A DNA stretch of 13,797 nt from positions 1-13,797 of the forward strand of contig JAJQCL010000257.1 of assembly GCA_021202715.1 (NCBI GenBank), read 5' to 3'. The stretch is from Lachnospiraceae bacterium. Its GTDB lineage: Bacteria > Bacillota > Clostridia > Lachnospirales > Lachnospiraceae. Below are positions 1-6,461 of this stretch, one piece after another (position 1 is the stretch's first letter; the number at the start of each line of letters is the position of its first letter). The position numbers were made by a program, and so were the translations under genes. Below the pieces are notes generated by a model. That model was not told where the DNA came from. It was given only the letters and a program-made list of their open reading frames with translations, and ran no database searches.

Positions 1-982
1 AGGGGATGGTTCCATGCGTCAAACTACTGACAGCATTTTTGATGATTGCTATAAGTATATCTTTGGACGGCAGACGCCAAGACTTATTGAAGAAAAAGCT
101 GAGATAATCCATATAGGGGGACAGCATATAGCCGTCTCTCTGCATGATGAATGGCATGGGAATATGTTTATCTTGACCTGCTCCCGGATACGATGCGGCC
201 ACACAGAAAACAGGATCGACAAAAAGCGTGGCCTCGCAGATGATTCCGGAGTGTTCCAGAATGATTGGTGTTCCCAGTCCTCCGGCAGCCAGGACTATCA
301 GATCAGCGCTGCAAGTCGTCTGTTTCCCGCCTTCTTTTGCATAGACGGTATGTACGGTATTGTCACTGTGGTCAATGCCGAGCTTTGTTACCTTGCAATT
401 GGTTTTCAGCACGGCTCCTTTTTCAACACTCTCCGCCAATAGCCTGCGGCTGTCCCGTTTCGCTCCTGTACGGCACCCCAGCACACAGCGCCCGCAATGG
501 ACGCAGCGGTCAAAGTCCACCAGCTTGCCCGTGGGCGTTGGTCTGAAACCCAGCTGCACACAAGCGTCAAAGAGAGCTTTCGTCTGGGATGACCAGTATT
601 TTTCATGGTCAGTGGACAGGGGAATCTCCTGCGCAAGCTCCTCAAATTCCTCATCCAGATGGATACCCAATTTCAGAAGGCCCTTATCATACCGCAGTGC
701 GCTGCCGGTGGCGAGGGTCGTGGTGCCACCCGTGCATCTGCCATGTACCATTACCAGCTCCGAGGTGGCCTTTTGCACCCGCATGGCCGGGAACAGCAAA
801 GAGATCATTCGTTCATCCAGAAACAGCCCGGTCTTGCGCAGCCCAGCCAGCTTATCTACAGGAAATGCAAATGGCTGAAATTCACTCCCGGCCTCCAATA
901 TCGTCACCTGAAAATGGCTTTGCAGCTCTTTGGCCACCATAGCGCCTCCAGCGCCGGAGCCTATCACAATCGCTTTTTTCAT
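1..982 (-). CDS. GMC-type FAD oxidoreductase with 4Fe-4S-like cysteine motif (3' end outside window)
   Basis: Open frame of 327 residues running off the left edge, so the C-terminal substrate and catalytic-histidine region cannot be seen. The start ATG at 982 has an AAGGAGGG ribosome site 8 bases upstream. Residues 8-13 read GSGAGG, an FAD-binding Rossmann loop, with an acidic residue closing strand 2 at about E30. TGGTTTLATG (about 94-103) matches the GMC flavin-contact segment, and LAAGGLGTP (about 231-239) is another GMC-like motif. Between them, C160, C163, C166 and C170 form a C-x2-C-x2-C-x3-C pattern, as in a 4Fe-4S ferredoxin half-site. A cysteine-rich insert at this place is known in long-chain alcohol oxidases and related bacterial GMC proteins. 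It is the last visible gene of the reductase-ligase operon, 39 bases after the gene before it. An alcohol/aldehyde or acyl-chain redox role is inferred from context. A different FAD-dependent dehydrogenase remains possible. Confidence 0.85.
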   Translation of the reverse strand, partial: MKKAIVIGSGAGGAMVAKELQSHFQVTILEAGSEFQPFAFPVDKLAGLRKTGLFLDERMISLLFPAMRVQKATSELVMVHGRCTGGTTTLATGSALRYDKGLLKLGIHLDEEFEELAQEIPLSTDHEKYWSSQTKALFDACVQLGFRPTPTGKLVDFDRCVHCGRCVLGCRTGAKRDSRRLLAESVEKGAVLKTNCKVTKLGIDHSDNTVHTVYAKEGGKQTTCSADLIVLAAGGLGTPIILEHSGIICEATLFVDPVFCVAASYPGAGQDKHIPMPFIMQRDGYMLSPYMDYLSFFFNKSWRLPSKDILIAIIKNAVSSLTHGTIP

Positions 983-1021
983 TCCAACAGCCCTCCTTTC
1001 TGGCTTGTACGGTCTCTTTCT

Positions 1022-1549
1022 TTACCTGAAATCAGCCCGGCATACGTCACAGCCCTCTGTAATGCGTTCATGAAATGTCAGCTTGCCGCCCTGGTAAATG
1101 CCCGCAAATATCCCTTGGTCAATGGCAGAAATGAGGTCGCAGACTTCCGGCGCATAGAAGCCGCTGAAATAGCATTTGCGAACACAAACTGTTCCGGGCG
1201 ATTCCTCGCATATTTGAATCCCGATGTTGCGATAGAGCAGTGTAATAACAGAAAAACATTCCTTCTCGTCTTTCGGATTCAATAATCGGCGAAGGCGGCT
1301 CCCCAGAGCATGGGCCATCTGATACAGCTTCTGATGCAGTGTTTCGAGAGTATCACCATCTTGCATGGCTCGCACGGCTTCCTTTGCTGTGAACTGTGCG
1401 TAGGCTTTCAGCAGTTCCGGAGTGGAACGCCCGGCATCATTCGGCACATCCACACCGAATGCTTTTGCCGTTTGCCGCATGAGGATTCGTAATTCAAAAT
1501 TTGCGCCGAACCTGCTGGACAAGACGCGATAAATCAGCCGGTTCATCAT
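1022..1549 (-). CDS. Small protein resembling the L-2-amino-thiazoline-4-carboxylic acid hydrolase family
   Basis: This 175-residue protein is translationally coupled to the ligase: its ATG at 1549 overlaps the ligase stop codon, with GGAG a few bases upstream. No signal peptide or membrane segment is visible. The N-terminal two thirds are helical and charged. The C-terminal part has a patterned set of cysteines: CYFSGFY, then PEVCDLISAIDQGIF, then RITEGCDVCRADF at the extreme end. That layout, with a final G-C-D-x-C ending after an acidic helix, resembles the ATC hydrolase-like family (PF14196), many members of which act as uncharacterised small accessory proteins. The match is by eye and weak. 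The function is unknown. Position between a ligase-reductase and a flavoprotein suggests an accessory or thioester/amide hydrolase role in the same pathway. Confidence 0.7.
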   Translation of the reverse strand: MMNRLIYRVLSSRFGANFELRILMRQTAKAFGVDVPNDAGRSTPELLKAYAQFTAKEAVRAMQDGDTLETLHQKLYQMAHALGSRLRRLLNPKDEKECFSVITLLYRNIGIQICEESPGTVCVRKCYFSGFYAPEVCDLISAIDQGIFAGIYQGGKLTFHERITEGCDVCRADFR

Positions 1550-2823
1550 AGCGCTCCAATCAGAAGGACATCCCCCATCGGCGTGGCTGTGGGCTTATAC
1601 AGCCCGTCAATGGTCTCCTGGTGCAGTTCCATGATGTTACTTCGGCGCAGCTTCAAATTGGGCGTCAGCTCTCCGGTGGAAATTTTCAGCGGGCTGGACA
1701 TCAGCGCATATCGCTTGGCCTGCTCCGGGTGGGAAAGCTGTTCGTTGACAGACCGGACCGCAGCCATCAGTGTCGCTCCATCCGGAGCCGACTTTTCATC
1801 CTCCGGCCAGAGCAGGGCGACGCAATAGGGCCGTTGTTCTCCCACCAGCAGAGCCTCGCTGATGCCGGGAATGTCCCGCAAAAGGGTCTCCACCTTTTGC
1901 AGATTGATATTCTTTCCGTAGGAGTTGATGAGGATCTCCTTTTTCCGCCCGATGATTTGGAGATGACCGTTTACCGTGATTGCTCCCAGGTCTCCCGTAT
2001 GTAAGCGGGCGTCCTCACGACCATCATAGGCCACAGCCACCTGAGGGCCTTCCATCAAAATCTCGCCGTCCTCCGCCAGCGTCACCTTCGTCTCCGGCAG
2101 CGGAGGTCCAACTGTCGTGATGTCGTTTGCACCCAGCCGATTCAGGGCGATGAGTGGCGCTTCCGTCAATCCATAGGCGTCGTGGATCTCAATGCCCAGC
2201 TCCCTGAAATCCTCCAGGAGCTTTTGACTGACCGGCGCAGAGCCGACGATGAGCTGGTCACACCGATCCAGTCCGGCTTTTTTCAGCAGCGACCTTCTCA
2301 GAACCTGGCGCAGGATTCTCTTTAAGAAAGCTTTTTTGCTGGAAATATAAACGCTTCCCAGCTTATTCTGGGCCAGCTGATCCCAAATTTTCTCGTAAAA
2401 TCTGGGGATGGAAAAGAAAATCGTCGGCCTCACCTTGGGCAGCGTCTCCGCCAGCTTGTCAAAATCATTGAGAAAATAGAGAGACGCCGGTGCGCCCAGA
2501 TAATAGGGCGTGTAAGCCCCCAATATTCCCTCCACCACATGGCTCAGCGGCAAAAAGGACAGATAGACTGCCTGTTTGGTTCGGCTTTTGAAGCTGAGCA
2601 GGGATGCCATCGTCTCAGCCATCCACCGCAGCTGTGCTTGGGAAAAGGCCACGTTCTTGGAGTTACCAGTGGTACCGGAGGTATAGCGCAGGGTGGCCAT
2701 ATCCTGATAGGAAACCTGCACAGGCACGAACTCCCGCCCTTTCCCCAAAGAGAGGAACCGCTCCCATGACAGAATACGCGCGTCGTCTGGCAGAGGAGCA
2801 TTTTCTGTAAAGGAGACTATTGT
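1546..2823 (-). pseudogene. Adenylation (long-chain acyl-CoA ligase-type) half of the interrupted reductase-ligase
   Basis: This is the same reading frame as the upstream half (2824-4311), separated only by one TGA at 2824-2826, so the two are one gene of 921 codons. Numbered from the full start, the AMP-binding loop YTSGTTGNSKNV lies at about 543-554, YGLTE at 713-717, TGD at 772-774, GRKKE at 788-792 and the C-terminal catalytic-lysine segment TPNLKLRR near 887. These are the core ANL-superfamily motifs in order. The ending after the lysine resembles long-chain acyl-CoA synthetases, and no carrier-protein domain follows. If translated alone, the best start is a TTG at 2748 with a weak GGGAG upstream. 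It would then lack the N-terminal subdomain and probably be inactive. Known family role: ATP-dependent acyl-adenylate formation, then thioesterification. Confidence 0.8.
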
Positions 2824-4311
2824 TCATCCAAATGTCATCTCACTGACATGGGATAAAATGCGAATATCCCCGATGAAGAACCAGTTCGCACCGCTTTTTT
2901 GCAGCAGCTCGTCCAGTTCGTTGGCGGGGGTGGTATAGTACAGCGGTACGCTGGTGGCACCGGACAAGCCGATTGCCACATCCAGGACAAAATAGGTGAC
3001 GCTGTTGCTCCCACTAACCGCGACCTTGCTGCCCGAACCTATGCCAAGGGCCCGGAGCGCCCCCAGCGTCTCCTCGATGCGCTGATTCACAGACGAGGCG
3101 CTGCTTTCCCGGATGCCGTCGCCGGTCACATCGTAATAGGCGATAGACGTATTCTTCCGGTTCAGGCAAAAGCGCACCTGTTCAAACACGGTTCGGCTGT
3201 TGTGGTCGAGAAAATTCCGGCTGGTGGCGTAAGCCAGAAGATTCGGCAGATATTCCCGCCAATCGAGTTGATATGCCCCCATAAAACACTCAGTGTTTGC
3301 CGTGTCATATGTTTTATCCTCTGTAAAGTAGGGAGCTAAAGAGAGCATATTTGTCAGGATACTCTTTTTCGCAGGCTTCTCCTCTGACAGATTGCGGGAT
3401 GCGCCGATTTTGTTCAGAAACGGAATCGGGGGGAACAGGGGCTTCGGTAGATGTATGGAGAGATTTTTCTCTGCCCAGTCCCGAACAGCGTCGATCAGTT
3501 CTGCCACCGTCGGCTGCGACGAGGCCGGAGCAGTCAGATGGAAGGTTTTCCCCACAGCATCCTCTGCAAAGGTGATGCGGACGATGGATTCTGCCACATA
3601 GTCCACCGGCACCATGTTGACGCGCATGGACTTTTTGATGGGGAAAACACGCATCTGCTGCTTCAGATACAGCTTCAGCGGATAATAAAGCGTATTGAAG
3701 TTTTTCACCCGTCCGGCTTTGGAATCTCCCACGATTTGACCGGGTCGGAAAACAGAGACAGGGAGCTGCCCCATTGCCTGTGCGACAAGGCGCTCTCCCT
3801 CAAACTTGCTTTGCTCATACAGGCTGGAAAAACCGGCGCCTGTCAGGGAATCCTCCATGATTTGTCCGCTTCTTGTTCCGGCCACATATGCGGTAGATAC
3901 ATGGGAAAAACGCCGGAGCGGGTGGTCGGCCTGAATACGCCTGGCAAAGTCCAGAACATGATTTGTGCCGGTGACATTGACACTCCAAAACTGCTCGTGG
4001 CTGTGGTTGATGCCGATGACGGCAGCGGTATGAATGACGTAATCGGTGTGACGGATCAGCCGCTCCTGATCTGCATCAGAAAGACCGAGATCTTCTTTTG
4101 TAATGTCACCCAGTACAGGCAGGATGCGTCTCCCAAGATTCTCTGTCAGCTCAGGGCGTCCGTACCAGAGCGCGGTAAGGGTGTTGATTGCCTCTGAGAC
4201 AGAACCGGCTCTTGTGAGGCCATAGACGACATCGTCCGTTGTCTGCATGAGTTCAGAAATGATCTCTGTCCCCAAGAATCCGGTTGTACCGGTCAGAAAT
4301 ATATTGTACAT
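2824..4311 (-). CDS. NAD(P)-dependent acyl/thioester reductase with start of a fused AMP-ligase domain, ended by in-frame TGA
   Basis: The start is ATG 4311 (MYNIFLTGTTGFLG) because AAGGAA lies 6 bases upstream; a longer reading from 4416 has no ribosome site and overlaps the upstream gene. Residues 1-375 or so form an extended short-chain dehydrogenase fold of the NAD_binding_4 / male-sterility type. TGTTGFLG at 7-14 is the nucleotide loop, ST at 139-140 and Y165-x3-K169 (YEQSK) are the catalytic residues, and FRPGQIVGDS (188-197) follows as in fatty acyl reductases. From about residue 380 an AMP-ligase N-terminal subdomain begins (SGSKVAVSGSNSV, SVPLYYTTP). The frame stops at codon 496, and the rest of the ligase continues in the same frame. 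The order reductase-then-ligase is the reverse of carboxylic acid reductases (A-PCP-R), and no carrier domain is seen. Reduction of acyl-CoA or acyl thioester to aldehyde or alcohol is inferred. Confidence 0.85.
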   Translation of the reverse strand: MYNIFLTGTTGFLGTEIISELMQTTDDVVYGLTRAGSVSEAINTLTALWYGRPELTENLGRRILPVLGDITKEDLGLSDADQERLIRHTDYVIHTAAVIGINHSHEQFWSVNVTGTNHVLDFARRIQADHPLRRFSHVSTAYVAGTRSGQIMEDSLTGAGFSSLYEQSKFEGERLVAQAMGQLPVSVFRPGQIVGDSKAGRVKNFNTLYYPLKLYLKQQMRVFPIKKSMRVNMVPVDYVAESIVRITFAEDAVGKTFHLTAPASSQPTVAELIDAVRDWAEKNLSIHLPKPLFPPIPFLNKIGASRNLSEEKPAKKSILTNMLSLAPYFTEDKTYDTANTECFMGAYQLDWREYLPNLLAYATSRNFLDHNSRTVFEQVRFCLNRKNTSIAYYDVTGDGIRESSASSVNQRIEETLGALRALGIGSGSKVAVSGSNSVTYFVLDVAIGLSGATSVPLYYTTPANELDELLQKSGANWFFIGDIRILSHVSEMTFG

Positions 4312-4336
4312 CAGCAGTTCCTTCGTGTGTTCTGAT

Positions 4337-4549
4337 TCAAGTTGGGCTTTCGTGAGAAAGCAGCCATGAAGTAAGAAAGTCTCCCATCTCATCCAGTGTG
4401 TTTTGATAGGAAACAAGCTGACGCCCGATTTTGTCTTTGATTTGTTCCTGATGAAACAGGATGTGCTCCAGGGCGCTTGTAAGTTCCGAAGTCAACTCCG
4501 TATTATCTGCGTACAGCAGCTGATATTCGCATAAATCCATCTCCTGCAT
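4337..4549 (-). CDS. Hypothetical 70-residue helical protein, first gene of the operon
   Basis: Small frame from ATG 4549 to TGA 4337, ending 25 bases before the reductase start. AGGAAAG lies about 13 bases upstream of the ATG, which is longer than ideal; a second ATG at 4540 has no usable spacing. The protein is acidic to neutral, probably all-helical (for example SALEHILFHQEQIKDKIG), with no membrane segment and a single cysteine. I do not recognise its family. It lies directly downstream of a well-formed minus-strand promoter and in the same direction as the reductase-ligase, so it is probably co-transcribed. It may be a small partner protein, or a leader frame coupling translation to the reductase. 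Confidence 0.55.
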   Translation of the reverse strand: MQEMDLCEYQLLYADNTELTSELTSALEHILFHQEQIKDKIGRQLVSYQNTLDEMGDFLTSWLLSHESPT

Positions 4550-4591
4550 GCGGGGGTGGAATCTTTCCTGCTTAAAACTCCTAAAAAATGC

Positions 4592-4620
4592 TTTACTCTT
4601 AATTTATTATCTGCTATAAT
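4592..4620 (+). promoter_or_regulatory. Promoter of the HxlR regulator gene
   Basis: -35 TTTACT at 4592-4597, a 17-base spacer, then a perfect TATAAT -10 at 4615-4620. The expected start of transcription is near 4627, leaving a leader of about 80 bases before ATG 4708. The -10 is the left arm of the palindrome 4614-4629. Confidence 0.75.
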
Positions 4621-4629
4621 ACATTATAG
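4614..4629. promoter_or_regulatory. Palindromic operator candidate spanning two back-to-back -10 boxes
   Basis: CTATAAT-AC-ATTATAG: perfect 7-base arms with a 2-base centre. Each arm contains the -10 box of one divergent promoter. A dimeric regulator bound here would block both promoters, which fits an autoregulated HxlR protein encoded alongside. Binding by that protein is an inference. Confidence 0.6.
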
Positions 4630-4651
4630 CTACGAGATAAGCATAAGTCAA
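4623..4651 (-). promoter_or_regulatory. Promoter of the reductase-ligase operon
   Basis: On the minus strand, -35 TTGACT (4651-4646), a 17-base spacer and a perfect -10 TATAAT (4628-4623). This is a near-consensus housekeeping promoter, so the operon is likely to need repression. Its -10 is the right arm of the same palindrome that carries the -10 of the divergent regulator promoter. Confidence 0.8.
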
Positions 4652-4707
4652 TTACGCAGTTTTTATGGAGCAGGTAAGAAAAAACTGATTTGCGAGGAGG
4701 AAACGAA

Positions 4708-5037
4708 ATGGCGAACGAGCATATTTGTCCCTGCACTGTGGGATGCCCTTTGCAGAAGGTGATGAATGCGTTAGGCGGAAGATGGAAAATGTCTATTTTA
4801 TGTTCGCTGTCAAACGATGGTCCCACCAGATACAATGACATCAAGCGAAAAATGGGCAGCATCTCCAACACCATGCTTTCGAAATCCTTAAAGGAACTGG
4901 AGGAGGACGGTCTTATAAAAAGGACCGAGTATATGGAGGTTCCGATTCGGGTCGAGTATGAAATAACAGACTCCGTTCGCTCCTTGATTCCAATTTTGAC
5001 AGCGCTTGCTGTATGGGGAAACAGTTTGAATCGCTAA
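4708..5037 (+). CDS. HxlR-family winged-helix transcriptional regulator
   Basis: A 109-residue protein. The start at ATG 4708 is set by GAGGAGG 7 bases upstream; the earlier in-frame ATG at 4690 lies before that site. The sequence has the HxlR winged-helix plan: CP at 13-14, GGRWKMSIL at 24-32, RYNDIKRKMGSISNTMLSKS as the recognition region, LKELEEDGLIKR and the wing VEYEITD. The N-terminus carries three cysteines (C7, C9, C13). In known family members such as YodB, CatR and HypR, a conserved N-terminal cysteine senses quinones, diamide or other electrophiles, and HxlR itself responds to formaldehyde in methylotrophic Bacillus. It is divergent from the acyl-reductase operon and shares a palindrome-centred promoter region with it. 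It is therefore the likely regulator of that operon, perhaps responding to an aldehyde or other reactive compound. Confidence 0.92.
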   Translation: MANEHICPCTVGCPLQKVMNALGGRWKMSILCSLSNDGPTRYNDIKRKMGSISNTMLSKSLKELEEDGLIKRTEYMEVPIRVEYEITDSVRSLIPILTALAVWGNSLNR

Positions 5038-5045
5038 TAAGAAAG

Positions 5046-5085
5046 CCCGGCACCAAGGTCACTTTTTTGTGGCCTCAGTGCCGGG
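5046..5085 (-). terminator. Strong hairpin between convergent genes, probable terminator
   Basis: Arms CCCGGCAC (5046-5053) and GTGCCGGG (5078-5085) pair perfectly. An inner stem (5056-5062 with 5069-5075, one G-T pair) closes on a six-T loop. Read on the minus strand, the hairpin is followed by a T-rich run (CTTTCTTATTA), so it best fits the end of glycosidase transcripts. It lies 9 bases after the regulator stop and may also slow plus-strand transcription, although no T-run follows on that side. Confidence 0.6.
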
Positions 5086-5321
5086 TAGTGATCTCTTCCC
5101 GCAAAAATAGGTTGTTGCTCAATCCAGTGAAACGGTACCTGTCACATCACCCTTCCACCACTCATTGCACCAGGTGTCCTGTTCCTACCCAGGCAAATTC
5201 GTACGTAGCGGGGGTGATGTGCGATGCCTACAAATGCGGTCAAAGCCTGGAATGCATTGCCGTACAGTCAGGGAAAGAGAATCTGGACAGTCGGTCATCC
5301 GTTTTTGATGACACAAGACAA
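5086..5321. other. Non-coding gap between hairpin and glycosidase stop
   Basis: I see no supportable gene in these 236 bases. The only structure is a perfect 10-base inverted repeat, CACATCACCC (5143-5152) and GGGTGATGTG (5212-5221), 59 bases apart. Short frames here lack ribosome sites and resemble nothing I recognise. It would form part of the 3' untranslated region of the glycosidase transcript. Confidence 0.5.
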
Positions 5322-6461
5322 TCAGCGGCGTGCCTTTGTTGCCTTTCGCTCCGCCAGATATGCCTTGTATGCGGCATACTCCTCGGTCTTGCGGAATTTC
5401 CGCGCGCCCAAAATCCACAGCACCGCAAAGAGCAGGGCAAAGAAGGCGGCAGCGCAGGTGATGATTTCCGTGATGAAAATCACGGTGGGCTGGGTCAGCG
5501 TGACGGTGGTATCCGCCCCAACGCCGTTCATGCCTACGGAGTTGGCGATGGCATACAGGTCATGGTGGCTGGCCTCCCGCATGGCGGTGACCACTACAGC
5601 GTCATCCTCGTAATCCGGGAGCTGGTCCGTGACATAGGGCAGCATGGCGTCGTAGATGGAGACACCTGCCAGAACGCCATCCACACCGTTGACATAGGTG
5701 GTCAGGACGTTGTCAGTGATAATCATGCCGTCACAGCCCCATTCTTCCCGAAGGATGCCGGTGATCAGGCCATAGTTGCCGCCGGACCAGGTGCAGCCCC
5801 AGCGGGTGTAAGCAACCATGACGCCGTTGCCGTTGCCCTCCTCAATGGGGGCCTGGAACGCCTTCAGGTAGAGCTCACGGGCGGTCTGCTCGTTGAGCCA
5901 GACGCCCAGGCCGATGCGGTCCTGCTCGCAGTCGTTCAGGGCGAAGTGCTTCATCACCACATGGACGCCCTTGGCCTGGATGGCGGCCACCTCATACTGG
6001 CACATCTTGCCGGACAGGAAACCGTCCTCGGAATAATACTCAAAGTTGCGGCCGCCGTAGGGGGTGCGGTGGATGTTGTTGCCGGGGCCGTACAGGCAGG
6101 TGATTTCCGCCTCCAGGCAGTTGTTGCCGATGACGTTGCCGATTTCAGTCATAATATCCACGTTGAAGGTGGCGGCCATTACGTCCTCAGAGGTGAAGGC
6201 GGTGGCTTCCAGCTGGGTGGCGTCGGAGCCAAGCAGGCTGGCGGTCAGGCCCTGGGGACCGTTCTCATCCCGGGTGCCGGGGGCCTGGATGGATTCGATG
6301 GGCATGGTCCAGTGGAAGGCGTCACCGATGAGGCTGACCATCTCGTCAAAGCTCAGCTCGTCCAGCAGGTCGTCCCCGAGGGGGTCGTCTTATTCCAGGC
6401 CGCTGATCTCCTACCGGGTCTTGGTGTTGAATGCGTTCAGTGAGTGCATCACCACGCAGTA
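5322..6461 (-). pseudogene. C-terminal half of GH3 glycosidase: TIM-barrel domain and membrane anchor
   Basis: This continues the same frame as 6462-8312 and is separated from it only by stop codons; codon numbers count from ATG 8312. TAG at 6411-6413 (codon 634) and TAA at 6390-6392 (codon 641) also interrupt this part, after which the frame is clean to TGA 5322. The first usable ATG is 6341, with no ribosome site. The GH3 N-type barrel is clear: APGTRDENGPQG, LYGPGNNIHRTPYGGRNFEY, KHFALNDCEQDR (codons 788-799; the Lys-His pair binds substrate) and CDGMIITDN, where D867 is the expected nucleophile. A hydrophobic helix at about 944-969 and a lysine/arginine-rich tail indicate a second membrane anchor with the tail in the cytoplasm. 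It would not be translated efficiently unless the stops are bypassed. Confidence 0.85.

Noticed and set aside
2824..2826. Selenocysteine at the internal TGA
   Set aside because: The site is in an adenylation-domain linker with no known selenocysteine position, and I see no obvious bacterial SECIS hairpin immediately after it.
3451..4197. Plus-strand frame of 248 residues
   Set aside because: It is antisense to the reductase domain, which has clear motifs, a ribosome site and the expected length.
5013..6443. Long open frame (476 residues) on the plus strand
   Set aside because: It is antisense to the GH3 barrel, has glycine/valine/alanine-heavy composition typical of a shadow of GC-rich coding DNA, overlaps the regulator, and has no ribosome site or recognisable domain.
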